From Blautia_A ammoniilytica (lineage in GTDB: Bacteria; Bacillota; Clostridia; Lachnospirales; Lachnospiraceae), in NCBI RefSeq assembly GCF_025566965.1, contig NZ_JAOQJL010000021.1:1-64000 (forward strand): a DNA stretch of 64,000 nt, in the 5' to 3' direction. Position numbers and translations under genes: made by a program. The notes under the pieces are model-generated. The model was given only the letters and a program-made list of their open reading frames with translations. It made no database searches and was not told the origin of the DNA. The number at the start of each line of letters is the position of its first letter. The stretch's first letter is position 1. This document shows positions 53,001 through 59,373 of the stretch, one piece after another.

Positions 53001-53704
53001 GAGTGATCCATTACGACTTTAAAGAGACAGCAAAGGATGGGGAAGGCAATTCTCTTCCCGGCTTTGTAATGACCCGCAGATCGGATAGTACAGCAGAGGA
53101 TCAGACCAGAAGGTTTGCTGTATGGAACACCCAGATCAATTATGAGATCTGTCTGGGCAAGAAAGGCAGTGAAGGGGAGCCTCTTTCCAATGCAGTATTT
53201 ACCTTGTATAAAGATAAGAACTGCAGGGTGCCTGCCGGCATCACTATGAAGACGGACCAGCAGGGAAATGGCACCATCACAGGTCTGGAGGCAGGCACAG
53301 GGGCTGTGTATTATATAAAAGAAACAAAAGCCCCCAGCGGATATTTCCTGAATAAAGGAATCCTGAAGCTGACCATTGCTTATAAAGACAAGACAAAATA
53401 TTATGATCCAACCATTTCTCTGGAGAGGATCACAGACGAAACAACAGGAGATCCACTGGATCCGGTTGCTGATCTGGATAAAATGTCCATTTCGTGCACG
53501 GTAGATGACAGTGAAAAAGACCCGGATTCACTGGTACCTGAGGTACCTTTGAAATATAGTATTTCCTTTGAACTTACAGATTCCTGCATTTATTCGCTGC
53601 CTAAGACAGGCGGACGGGGCATCTGGTGGGAAATGCTTTTTGGAACAGGAATGATGCTTACAGCAGTGTATCTGTATAGCAAAAAAAGGAGGAATTTAAT
53701 ATGA
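41057..53704 (+). CDS. Giant LPXTG-anchored beta-helix adhesin (probable pilus tip protein)
   Basis: A 4215-residue (about 450 kDa) surface protein. Order: signal peptide (about 1-34); six acidic 15-residue repeats (51-140); four right-handed parallel beta-helix modules, each opened by an LDLNGHTL-like strand (about 206, 939, 1282 and 1945) and filled with GGG(V/I)Y and G(T/E)I(T/S)GN turns, ending near 2235; a long region I do not recognise (about 2330-3650); an SdrD B-like domain (about 3662-3790, LVWLDQDQNGNY); a Cna-B/SpaA-like domain (about 4027-4112, ETKAPSGY); and the sorting signal LPKTG (4181-4185) with membrane helix and KKRR tail. It is followed by pilin and sortase genes with 4-bp overlaps. 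Confidence 0.9.
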   Translation: MKNNHWRSFKKGMSWFLTFAIAIGSQGTGLSAATLDYGQDYQVSVNSDVEDTTQVEDISASGSNADTFNAGQIPASDSEGDTTQVEDISIPDREEDPAQVEDISTSGSEGDISRVEDSSAQDSEGNTSQIEDVFTDGDGVLVDNHEETADTTFLDAPADVKEGTIQYQIEEARKAGSTTLTISLDDSFPATVEENLLIPRGMEIVLDLNGHTLTVDKSSAEAGKDTNNITVYGQLTLKNGSLSGSASSAGNENTRGVFVCYGGRLILGEGSQITGYSASGRGGGVYVSDGAGLSMNGGRIHDNCSGISGGGVWIYRTSNLSYENGTITGNKAALNGGGVYIQKDDSETITWGSGIAITENHADHNGGGLYIHSVSDVGNELIFDGLTISQNTAGVSGGGVQIQEPVHFTMASGAVSYNQAVTHGGGLYLNSTDKKPAQVSLTGGTIQGNTLTDDVFNYYESETHLGGGMWISNYANVVLSGVQILDNETVGTGGGIAMGNYCQVQIREGTLVHGNKSWYHGGGIYGIYTNVEMTGGEISDNRATGGSTPHGGGFFLNAGKLIASGGNICRNFAGAYGGGGFITTTILSGDVTVTDNKANSHGGGIFGSVTMSDRARIQGNTSGYGGGVNGTLVMNGGFVCGNTVSGWNGGGGAAGTVTLNEGEISGNHSAGVGGGVRGTLYMNGGVIKDNTADGGGGALYGAGTLSSGEITNNQSASTGGCAYLAENGRNLTITGDVQIHNNRAVHGGAVSLVGGTVQISGGVISENQANRLGGGVYVWTSNALNPKITIEKEAVISDNQAPGTGTAPGGQDLYVAATLTVNNGSNPVYYTPVVSLPSADQMTSATGTSGIAWYDEADDTRNTTGLQLDTTNRTKIYQYTFLYSDPEVKTVARLDDSKEYATVQAAVDAAGDGQLHRITLLKEDQESVQIPKGTSICFDLNGNTIRGSGKTNTPVFTVKGEMTLEDSSEDQTGYIIGGTPAADGRGGCFYLEHGSLVMNGGTIGPSASGSGIYVKHKDSSFVMNGGRITKNKASAVSVWQGSFRMTGGEITGNNADHGGGIYAWGSANINIEGGNITGNTAACGGGIRIRDHAVCHISGGEISGNATSNASSSWGGGGIAVSWANLYVTGGTITDNTTSGLGGGIRADEGSTVSVTGGIIYGNQWTFGKSDLYATKGVNLTLLSASVMKPEAYNCWYDCENDQVYTAEIGAASLEQPCNLYAWYKEELTSSDAAQILDESGQEHNFSSVQEAVQAAADGQRIYLLKDCDESVQIGKDKNVILDLNGYTLCSSQENVLDVRGKLEVDSTTANIHTNPDQGGRIQPAEGVAGNRGVFVREGGAFTLKGGVITGFSGVKYGGGIYADQDTSVTISGGEITGNQAVYGGGIACYSIRSNTPSSFTMTGGKIWNNQSEKDGGGVYMGRPFNLANQIQISGGEICENTAGGHGGGVSADFTQGSNTASQILISGGKIHHNTAATDGAGVYIQNCKTVVIGPDLEVSYNKGAGSGGGIRAVRVTELTVENIDAHHNQAKSGGGLSLSAGELLIKDCKIHHNSTRQYGVYSYSGGAGFNSTKKLEIQKGEFYSNGAYNGGGMSVSTNAGGQAVIGKDVWIHDNKATEGGGLRIDSVGKLTVNGLIENNSASTGGGIRVASNSSEIHFADVTVQNNKATGSGGGIYLNDGNPSKVYLEDPARILGNTASSGGGIGTRLSQMILSGGVIADNKASYLGGGVYLDGHRTWGTHQVQITGDVQIINNQALNGGGVGCSENTVVTMDGGRICNNKATYGGGVWVSAVKGGFILKTPEEAGSTAKLYGNQAGYGRDVCGNYDKSYKNSKVQLFAAAHMFGADEDKDGSCWYNETKNTSITDPIDYDPVTTPCYLTLQYASKVPVAKIKNEAGTYDAYTSLQQAVNAVKEGKYKDVAPEIFLIKDINESIQVPGDVSAVLNLNGHKLQGTDTAITCSGDLRILDEKTEGLDPGEETGTISGSTDNLGGGILVLSGGCVTMESGQISMCSAPTRQSDRGGAGVAVSGGTFILDHTASINECVAAFGAAVHVGSGSSLFEMRGGTICNNTAKIIYNSGSGIIYSTGGTVRISGGRIADNVVGDWGTIYLASGKCVLEGGEITGNQARYGGGFYIGGAASVWMSNTQISDNQATVNGGAIYNEGQLHILDGTKIAGNQAVYGGAIYQTRGTIKMAGGTVTGNQAEKGGGLAQNPQVGNAGSFVLSGGLLCENQSTVDGTGNDIFSLYEGTGNYENVSVSQKPSVTLIQAAAMTEDNGKATKYNAWRNDAYQGNQLEGTDVTNGYYITGGVDQSNNLKLTAVTYKEAEVKGPDSTVQVKSIGVKTTKNEDGTSDGGGVFDTECAGDEKTAQQLLDEGDSQTYESQEEITEGETQEQMAQRHHYLYNGDILKMICHDGKWYERDQAVMWSPGNDSSYTNGIVRSFDTVKYNLRFTLEDIGKDEEDEGNQEGTPSVTDDTLQLWVEMKLPVDSSLASFSEMNMKYHHIYEQKQADGSYAQYLRGYWELEENKGGTVYRTLAISVKGMNNGDLLKPSFTAWVGGNEEDEQNPKSCSSKTLTVSAAPRYNILLKRNSQLAYTSYFDMESGEETTEEEVKKIQDAGGDTSHIVYGTMLGYGITLQMYNNKTNKGIRGLQAPTGDIQFDISFGGELVMNGSSLGENAAPYAWAYKANETGETGNSFTDAQKTVNVDWNDEDDYNKTTTYGWDAAPYNTGNSAIGCYSGGFWKGALKQRNETGDKHLTLHFTVSNYSVASSSPSATANGSWDNQVGRSGYVNSFSAGYVQVLYPFDKKVAAGQSGYLEVNMECAASDLNISSVTGLTPESTENGLDAMESFFGKDYKNHAVHEMNYLDNYLNHSTGLYIYAEGGNGDHLSKTNYFSKETGTDLISTSEGTGSTPLGSQVYIDADVSFSSREYYTDDVKDPHYIPPDKFDPQVDNLLEYNYLTGVNLLQKFDSDAYTPVCEEKIIDRQVNHGTGNSWTWVGKSAGTNSTNAFLVGTSESATTWSSSGNLKTKSFKLTVLYGAKPDGTNWTKTETADGGEAEMDAYTEEKLIYFTSLDELKAYFAAKGNPDGRCVALLYEVRDCCIRTGRSLYIRSRMQITKDFAKTGGTYCTTNDVRGWTTYRPTYKRYYNDGKQDAILFLATWRSRQYGTADGIVAYGNGDTGGPLPDGYVNTLMESQDPVMKYTKQRCDFPFNGYKKTEYQNGVKKNGTHVMGWMAGNTLLLYTLVSEIGVKNTDLIKGSNREKTYYNVSDGERTANFMVMPRLQISSATKDHELVANGSQATDVVITMTIPKDLHYNKGSLQFDYSAPGNQCKYKAGDLAWDVKQTDNPDGTTTLTLCSTVSDINKGLPYIRYNCTIGKKGADENEDVKDNQQLTTKVQIHTTYEEIHRITGQANSAEQTIIATRTNDDAIYKETGRDLIEIGDDLIYYLNYSNHTENLNPIQLCDILPANGDGRDSSFHGGYRVKEIYLDFTREADRQAFLENGAGQLKYRKGGISAKDLTQDERTLILNTIDNGKWFDLASSYEPSEYTENGLTMYRLTCRAGADGRWAKGEELIHYADGNGTIDAIYGFVPQVSEKGNFRMGLVFTPFTKDNATLLKIGSVTQRGGDVYNNSFFYRSGGLTSQAPTVSSSVEGTRTAKRKIAGLVWLDQDQNGNYRPAINGYSTTDRLLSKVDVYLYQESEPSSSKITKNPDGSFSQVIGGKTRTMSATTVDGKTLYPAVDVMGNLLDKVVTGSDGAYAFENLAEGSYYIVLQDEGDDYAVTGGTRVLPFERLSITPEREDAKKTLAQPGRDTDKALPEYQGADTADQGAAAMKRTVIANNGSGITLPGLNSMVSWEYVTNHWDCGLYYLDLSIEKKWAQTTSIPDQASVLFEITGSTGTGEDAVSYLAATYTATIASGKVTAQAEGMARPYSKTEGAPLQIPTAVAASQDKGNKTMRWLIQNQPMQAEGANGVIHYDFKETAKDGEGNSLPGFVMTRRSDSTAEDQTRRFAVWNTQINYEICLGKKGSEGEPLSNAVFTLYKDKNCRVPAGITMKTDQQGNGTITGLEAGTGAVYYIKETKAPSGYFLNKGILKLTIAYKDKTKYYDPTISLERITDETTGDPLDPVADLDKMSISCTVDDSEKDPDSLVPEVPLKYSISFELTDSCIYSLPKTGGRGIWWEMLFGTGMMLTAVYLYSKKRRNLI
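41207..41476 (+). repeat. Six 45-bp repeats encoding acidic 15-residue units
   Basis: Residues 51-140 of the adhesin are six units of exactly 15 residues on the pattern DTTQVEDISASGSNA. Units differ by several substitutions and the second is the most diverged. They form an acidic stalk between signal peptide and beta-helix. Confidence 0.85.
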
Positions 53705-55353
53705 AAAAGATGTGGAAAAAGGTAATGACGATCATCCTGGCCCTGGTAATGACCCTGGGGCTGGGCACAAGTGTGCAGGCAGCTGCCCTGAACAGTGGGG
53801 AAAATACCAATAGCACTAATGTGACTATCACAGGTCTGCCGGCAGACAAGACGGTTACATTTGCAACCTATCAGGTGATCAAAACCAATTTTAATGCGGC
53901 TGCCAATGAACTGACTTATCAGCTGACAGACTGGGCAAAGGCTGTCCTTGCAACTGGAGGCAAGACAGAAGATGCTGTAATTGAAGACATCAGTAAACTG
54001 ATTACAACTGGTACAATCGCCACAGAGCAGGATAACATTGTTAATCAGCTGGCAGCAGCAGCTTCCAAAACTGCATACAGCGCACTCTGGACTGTAAGCA
54101 GTGACAAGACAACGGCAACAGCAAATCTGCCCATTGGATCTTATCTGGTAATGGCATCCTGTACAGATATGACATTCCTGAACATGTTGGTAAGTGTGAA
54201 TGCAAAGGCCAATACTACAGATCCAAACGGCTGGATACTGGAAGGAGAGGGCGCTGTGCTGAAAGGCAATCCGTTAAGCGTTGATAAAAAGATCACAGGA
54301 AAGAAAGGCACTGCTTTACAGACACCTATTGATGAAACAACTGCGGCCATCGGTGATACTCTCTCTTACACAGTTACTGCTGATGTGCCTCATTATCCGG
54401 CAAATGCAATCCATACCAAATTTAAAGTAAAGGATACTCCTACGAATCTGGAGATTAAGCAAAATACAGTGAAGGTGTATGGTGTGAAAGCAAATGGAAC
54501 AGAAACCGATCTTACAGGTCAGTTTACTCCTGCGCTGGATAACAAAGGTGTACTTACCGTTGATATGTCTGGGAAATATCTGACACTGTTCTGCGCAAAT
54601 GGAACTTATCCATATGCAACAGTAAAAATAACTTATGATGCAGTTCTTATGGAATCTGCAAGTATAGCAACGGGAAACACCAATAAACCGGCACTGATTT
54701 ACGGAACGGATCCTTACACAGACAGTGACGCAAGTGATGAAGAAATCCCAGGAGATGGCAAGCAGAAGGTATATACATATGGTCTGAACCTGACCAAAAA
54801 GAATAGTGATAACGATGTTCTTTCCAACGCAGTGTTCAGTGTGAAGCGTGGTGATACAAAGCTGAAATTTATTGAAGATGCAAATGAAAAAGGCACTTAT
54901 ACACTGGCAAAGGATCAGGGGGCTGCCGGGGCTACTGATCAGCTGACAACCAATGATCAGGGTACCTTCAACATCAAAGGTCTGGATGCAAATGTTGAGT
55001 ATGTTCTTGAAGAGACAAAAGCACCTTCCGGATACTTCCGTAATCATGGATCTGTAGCATTTACCATCACTCCTGCGGCAGATACAGAAGGCAAGCTGAC
55101 TGGCGCTATCAAGTCTGTAACTGCAAAGGATGAAAAGGGTACAGCACTGGACAATGCAGGTGCCTGGACCTGTGGTATCGATCAGAATAAAACCGCTTAT
55201 GTTGCAGTTACCCTGAAGGATACAAAGATCCCGTTCCTGCCGGCAACCGGTGGCATGGGTACAGTGATCTTCACCATCGTAGGTGATGCGCTGATGATTC
55301 TTGCCATTGTGCTGTTCATCCGGTCAAGAAAGGGACGCAAAGAAGATAAATGA
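53701..55353 (+). CDS. LPXTG pilin backbone (SpaA/FimA-like major pilin)
   Basis: A 550-residue pilus shaft subunit. Signal peptide about 1-26 (ending VQAAA); a variable N-terminal domain; an isopeptide-forming D2-type domain (about 195-330, PLSVDKKITGKK and IGDTLSYTVTADVPHY); a Cna-B-like domain with the E-box YVLEETKAPSGYF (about 435-447); and the sorting signal LPATG (513-517) before a membrane helix and RSRKGRK tail. The subunits are joined by sortase C between the LPATG Thr and a lysine I could not assign. It starts inside the adhesin stop (ATGA), with GGAGG in that gene's last codons. Confidence 0.92.
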   Translation: MKKMWKKVMTIILALVMTLGLGTSVQAAALNSGENTNSTNVTITGLPADKTVTFATYQVIKTNFNAAANELTYQLTDWAKAVLATGGKTEDAVIEDISKLITTGTIATEQDNIVNQLAAAASKTAYSALWTVSSDKTTATANLPIGSYLVMASCTDMTFLNMLVSVNAKANTTDPNGWILEGEGAVLKGNPLSVDKKITGKKGTALQTPIDETTAAIGDTLSYTVTADVPHYPANAIHTKFKVKDTPTNLEIKQNTVKVYGVKANGTETDLTGQFTPALDNKGVLTVDMSGKYLTLFCANGTYPYATVKITYDAVLMESASIATGNTNKPALIYGTDPYTDSDASDEEIPGDGKQKVYTYGLNLTKKNSDNDVLSNAVFSVKRGDTKLKFIEDANEKGTYTLAKDQGAAGATDQLTTNDQGTFNIKGLDANVEYVLEETKAPSGYFRNHGSVAFTITPAADTEGKLTGAIKSVTAKDEKGTALDNAGAWTCGIDQNKTAYVAVTLKDTKIPFLPATGGMGTVIFTIVGDALMILAIVLFIRSRKGRKEDK

Positions 55354-56204
55354 AGAAAAAATGGGGCAATATTCTGATCTTTGCCATATTCCTTGTAGGT
55401 CTTATTACTGTTTTCTATCCTTCCATCAGTAATTTCTGGAACCAGCATCTGGAAAAAAAGCTGATGAACAATTATGAAACAGTTGTACAGCAGCTGGAAC
55501 AACAGGACCTTACAAAGGAAATGGAGGCTGCAAGGGCATACAATGAGGCGCATAAGGATAACCGGGTGCCGGATGCCTTTGCAGAAGGAGAAGTAAAAGA
55601 GGATGCAGAATATGAAAACCTTTTGAATGTGGACCAGGATGGAGTAATGGCCATCCTGGAGATTCCCTGTATCAATGTAAAGCTGCCTGTGTTTCACGGT
55701 ACAAGGGATGAGGATCTGCAAAAAGGTGCAGGGCATCTGATCGGTTCCTCTCTTCCGGTAGGCGGGAAAGGCAGCCATTGTGTGATCGCGGCCCACCGGG
55801 GGCTTCCGTCAGCGGCTTTGTTTACAGATCTGAATCTGGTGAGAAAGGGCGATCTTTTCTTTATCCAGGTGTTGGGTGAGACACTGGCCTACAAGGTAGA
55901 CCAGATAAAGGTTGTAGAACCGGAAGAAACAGAAAGCCTTCAGGTAGTAAAGGACAAGGATTATGTTACGCTTGTGACCTGCACCCCTTATGGAGTGAAT
56001 ACCCAAAGGCTTCTGGTACGGGGAGTCCGTACAGAATATACGCCGGATCTGCCATCTGAAAACAGGGAAACAAGAAAGTCCCTGGCCACCAATTATGTAC
56101 TGGCAGCGGTGATCAGCCTGCTTCTTGTGCTTGTAGCTGCAGTGCTTTTGTGGCGCATAGGGAATAAAAAGAAAAAGCAAGGGAAAAACAAAGAGAAAAG
56201 CTGA
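55350..56204 (+). CDS. srtC: Class C sortase (pilus polymerase)
   Basis: A 284-residue membrane transpeptidase that links pilins. N-terminal membrane helix (about 7-25), a helical pro-region, the sortase core (about 95-225), and a C-terminal membrane helix (about 248-268) with basic tail. The catalytic set is His149 in AAHRGLP, Cys211 in VTCTPYG and Arg in RLLVRG. The lid that normally reads DPF/DPW is here PDAF, with the Asp after the Pro. It overlaps the pilin gene by 4 bp and is the only sortase in the window, so it probably handles both LPKTG and LPATG. Confidence 0.93.
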   Translation: MKKKWGNILIFAIFLVGLITVFYPSISNFWNQHLEKKLMNNYETVVQQLEQQDLTKEMEAARAYNEAHKDNRVPDAFAEGEVKEDAEYENLLNVDQDGVMAILEIPCINVKLPVFHGTRDEDLQKGAGHLIGSSLPVGGKGSHCVIAAHRGLPSAALFTDLNLVRKGDLFFIQVLGETLAYKVDQIKVVEPEETESLQVVKDKDYVTLVTCTPYGVNTQRLLVRGVRTEYTPDLPSENRETRKSLATNYVLAAVISLLLVLVAAVLLWRIGNKKKKQGKNKEKS

Positions 56205-56214
56205 AAATAAAAAA

Positions 56215-56254
56215 ACATCTTCGGGATACGAATTGTCCCGGGGGTGTTTTTTTT
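56215..56254 (+). terminator. Terminator of the pilus operon
   Basis: A 12-bp stem (56215-56226 with 56236-56247, three G-U pairs) followed by a run of eight T residues. Confidence 0.85.
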
Positions 56255-56361
56255 GAAAAAAGCTAAGAAAAGTGTAATATTATTGGAATAGTATCTTGTA
56301 TTAGCAGGCATACCATGGTAAAATATAAAAAATTACTTTTTGGGTAATAAAAATAAGAGAG

Positions 56362-56724
56362 GTGCACGAAATAGTAATTCTATATCATGATAAAAAGACC
56401 GAAAAAATTTGTAAAGATATAAAAAAAGCTAAGCAAGAATTACCTGCGATTGTAGCAGAAAAACTTCATGCACTCATAAATTTGCTTGAAAGTGCAGAAA
56501 ATCTTTGTGATATATCAGAAATACAGATATATCATTTACATCCGCTTCATGGAGATAAAGAAGGAATGCATGCGTTAGATGTGGCTGGACGAAGATCTGG
56601 TTATCGTCTGGTTATTATACCACTGGATGCGGATGGGAAAGAATGGAAAGAGAAAGATATAAATGTTATTTATAAAGCAACAGAAATAATTATTGCATGG
56701 GAGGTGTCAAATCATTATGAATAA
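56362..56724 (+). CDS. HigB-like toxin (RelE/ParE superfamily)
   Basis: A 120-residue protein of the HigB/plasmid killer type, which in known systems cleaves mRNA on the ribosome. Seen: the N-terminal strand and KKTEKICKDIKKAK helix, IQIYHLHPLHGD and the strand-rich C-terminal core RSGYRLVIIPLD. The start is uncertain: GTG 56362 directly follows AAGAGAG with little spacing, so a nearby non-standard start is possible. It overlaps the antitoxin gene by 8 bp, toxin first, as in higBA loci. The region is more A-rich than its neighbours, in keeping with transfer. Confidence 0.75.
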   Translation: MHEIVILYHDKKTEKICKDIKKAKQELPAIVAEKLHALINLLESAENLCDISEIQIYHLHPLHGDKEGMHALDVAGRRSGYRLVIIPLDADGKEWKEKDINVIYKATEIIIAWEVSNHYE

Positions 56725-57823
56725 AGTGGAATATCAGGCGCTGATCGCATTTCATCCTGGTTATTATGTGAAAGATTATATCGAAGAGCAAGGGATTACG
56801 CAGGAAGAAATGGCAAAACGTCTTCAAACCACACCAAAGTATGTGAGCGATTTGGTAAATGGAAGAACTCCATTATCCGACGAAATGGCATTAAGACTAT
56901 CGATCGTATGTGGAACATCTGTGAAAATGTGGCTAAATCTGAATCAGAATTATATTGAAAAAAAACTGGAAATCGAAAGACAAAGAAAAATAGATGAAGA
57001 GTGTAATCTGATCCGACAGATAGAATATAAATTCTGGATGGAATTAGGGGTAGTGAAGTCTACGCGAAGTGCAGAAGAAAAGGTTCAGGAGCTTCAAAGA
57101 TATTTAAAAGTTTCTTCACTTAAAGTTCTTGGTCAGAGAGACTTTCTTGTACAATATAAGACCAGTGTATCTGAGGTGACAGATGTTAATGTAATAAATG
57201 CAAATGCGTGGGTGCAGACTGCGATCAATATGGGAATGCAAATGGAAAGCGCTCCTTTTAACAAGAACAGACTTACAGAAGCGATTCCACAGATCAGAAA
57301 GATGACAGTACAGGAGCCAAAGGTTTTTTGTCCACAGTTAAAGGAGCTTCTGGCAGAGTGTGGGGTAGCACTCGTTCTGCTTCCAAATCTTAAAAATTGC
57401 GGGATAGATGGAGCTGTCAAGTGGCTGGGAAAAGATAAGGTTATTTTAGCCTTGAACGACAGAAGAAAATATGCGGATGTTTTCTGGTTTGCATTGTTTC
57501 ACGAGTTAGGTCATGTTTTACAACAGAGGATCAAGGTGCTTCTGGTAAGTGAAAAAAACAGAAACGATCTTGAAGCAGGTGAGTTGATTCAACGACTGGA
57601 GAGGGAAGCAAATACCTTTTCGCAAAATATATTAATCCCTGAAATGGATTATAAAGAATTTATAGAACAGAATCCCAAAGGTTTTACAGAAGAAGTGATT
57701 CAATGTTTCGCTGAAAAAATCAATATCTTGCCAGGGATTGTGGTTGGAAGGCTGCAACAGGATCATTTGCTGTCATATCATACAGTGCTGAACAAGATGA
57801 AAATCAAATATATGATTGGGTAA
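56717..57823 (+). CDS. HigA-like antitoxin fused to an ImmA/IrrE-type zinc peptidase
   Basis: A 368-residue two-domain protein. N-terminal HigA-type Xre helix-turn-helix (about 15-85, ITQEEMAKRLQTTPKYVSDL and TSVKMWLNLNQNY). The C-terminal half (about 190-340) is an ImmA/IrrE metallopeptidase with HELGH (His262, Glu263, His266) and a downstream acidic helix (LEREANTFSQNILIP) that supplies the third ligand. ATG 56717 is preceded by GGGAGG. The HTH part probably binds the toxin and its promoter. The peptidase suggests self-cleavage or cleavage of a partner on a signal. HigA proteins are normally about 100 residues. Confidence 0.85.
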   Translation: MNKVEYQALIAFHPGYYVKDYIEEQGITQEEMAKRLQTTPKYVSDLVNGRTPLSDEMALRLSIVCGTSVKMWLNLNQNYIEKKLEIERQRKIDEECNLIRQIEYKFWMELGVVKSTRSAEEKVQELQRYLKVSSLKVLGQRDFLVQYKTSVSEVTDVNVINANAWVQTAINMGMQMESAPFNKNRLTEAIPQIRKMTVQEPKVFCPQLKELLAECGVALVLLPNLKNCGIDGAVKWLGKDKVILALNDRRKYADVFWFALFHELGHVLQQRIKVLLVSEKNRNDLEAGELIQRLEREANTFSQNILIPEMDYKEFIEQNPKGFTEEVIQCFAEKINILPGIVVGRLQQDHLLSYHTVLNKMKIKYMIG

Positions 57824-58028
57824 AGTTGATCTTTTGATTTTGATGTGTTTATAATTCTTTTCTGACTTTTGTGTATGGATGTGTTAACATGTAGAAATAT
57901 CACCAAATATAAAAGAAAACTTGTTTCTATGCAAATAGTGCATACATGGTTATATAAGACAGAAGTAATTCTGGATACAATGAAATTCTAAAATTTATAT
58001 GAGAAAGATAGAATGGGAGGTACTTGAG

Positions 58029-58682
58029 ATGAAAAAACATATTGTATGCTTTGGGGATTCTAACACACACGGCTATTTTCCGGTAGAAGGAGGTCTGGGC
58101 AGATTTAATGAAAATGAACGCTGGACCTGCCTGCTTCAGAAGCACCTGGGGGAGGATTACCTGGTGATCGAGGAAGGATTAAGCGGCAGGACCACCAGCT
58201 TTGAGGATCCTTTGGAAGAGGGGCTTTGCGGACTGACACATATGTATACCTGTCTGATGACTCATGAACCGGTCAGTCTTCTGATCATTATGCTGGGAAC
58301 CAATGATGCTAAGGAACGGTTCGGGTCAAATGCGGCATGCATTGCACTTGGCATGAAACGTCTGATCCAGAAAGCCCAGTCTGTAAAGGACTGCTGGGCA
58401 GATGGAAAGCCTAATATCCTGCTTATCACGCCTCAGAATATGGACGCACGTTATATTGACAGTCCATTTACCGCCTCCATGGGCAGAGGATGTGCCGAAA
58501 AGACTCAGGCGTTGGCAGCAGAATACAAAGCTGTGGCAGAACTAACCGGCTGTGAATACCTGGATGCCAATCAGATTGCCACAGATGGACCGAATACAAT
58601 TGATTATATGCATCTTACTAAGAAAGATCATAGTCTGATGGCAGAGGCAATCTCAAAGAAAATCTTGGAGATAGGGATTTGA
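58029..58682 (+). CDS. SGNH/GDSL-family hydrolase
   Basis: A 217-residue esterase/lipase-like hydrolase. The four SGNH blocks are visible: the nucleophile Ser in CFGDSNTHG (about residue 11), the oxyanion Gly in EEGLSGRTT, Asn in MLGTNDAKERFG, and the C-terminal catalytic His in YMHLTKKDH with an Asp three residues ahead. The substrate is unknown, probably an acetylated or acyl-ester carbohydrate. ATG 58029 follows GGGAGG. Its last 65 bp are duplicated just downstream. Confidence 0.9.
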   Translation: MKKHIVCFGDSNTHGYFPVEGGLGRFNENERWTCLLQKHLGEDYLVIEEGLSGRTTSFEDPLEEGLCGLTHMYTCLMTHEPVSLLIIMLGTNDAKERFGSNAACIALGMKRLIQKAQSVKDCWADGKPNILLITPQNMDARYIDSPFTASMGRGCAEKTQALAAEYKAVAELTGCEYLDANQIATDGPNTIDYMHLTKKDHSLMAEAISKKILEIGI

Positions 58683-58746
58683 CTAAGAAAGATCATTGCT
58701 TAATGGCAGAAGCAATTTCAAAGAAAATCCCAGAGATAGTGATTTG
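58617..58746 (+). repeat. Diverged 65-bp tandem duplication of the hydrolase gene end
   Basis: Copy 1 (58617-58681) is the end of the SGNH gene. Copy 2 (58682-58746) repeats it in another frame and still encodes the same tail ending in IPEIVI and a stop. Most differences are at third codon positions, so copy 2 once evolved as coding DNA. It looks like the remnant of a second, paralogous hydrolase gene. Confidence 0.8.
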
Positions 58747-58878
58747 ACTGTAGTAAAAAAGTTGAATAACTGCGCGTCACATTCTCGTTACTTCAGTGAT
58801 GAGTTAGACGCGCAATTTTTGTAAAAAATATCCAGAACAAATGTTTGCTTAAAGAAATGCATATGGTATAATACAGAC

Positions 58879-59322
58879 ATGGAAAAAGATATATTTAATA
58901 TAAATAAAAATCAACTTTCATATGGTAGAGGATACGTATATTCTCTGCAGTATCATCTGGTCTGGTGTACGAAATACAGGAAGAAAGTATTAAAAGACGG
59001 GATCGACCTGGAATGCAAAAAGATGCTGCAGGATCTGGCAGAAGAGTACCGGTTTCAGATCCTGGCAATGGAAGTCATGCCGGATCATATCCACATGCTT
59101 GTGGATTGTCGGCCGCAGTTTTATATTTCAGATATGATCAAGATCATGAAAGGGAATCTTGCGCGTCAGATGTTCCTTTTACATCCGGAACTGAAAAAAG
59201 AACTGTGGGGAGGACATTTGTGGAATCCGTCTTATTGTGCCGTTACAGTTAGTGACCGGAGCCGTGAGCAGGTATCTGCCTATATCGAAGGCCAGAAGGA
59301 AAAAGAAAAGAGAAAGCTCTGA
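58879..59322 (+). CDS. tnpA: IS200-type Y1 transposase TnpA
   Basis: A 147-residue single-strand transposase of the HUH-Y1 type. The metal-binding HUH motif is His70-Ile-His72 in MPDHIHMLVDC and the nucleophile is Tyr135 in SAYIEGQ. Both are intact and the length is normal, so it is probably active. It acts on hairpin ends during replication. A TATAAT-like box (GGTATAATAC, 58865-58874) lies directly ahead and no good ribosome site is seen, suggesting a leaderless or weakly translated gene. Confidence 0.93.
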   Translation: MEKDIFNINKNQLSYGRGYVYSLQYHLVWCTKYRKKVLKDGIDLECKKMLQDLAEEYRFQILAMEVMPDHIHMLVDCRPQFYISDMIKIMKGNLARQMFLLHPELKKELWGGHLWNPSYCAVTVSDRSREQVSAYIEGQKEKEKRKL

Positions 59323-59373
59323 GTACAGGGGTCATTCCAGAATCGTTTGTTTTTACGGGAAAGGTGGAAGAAG

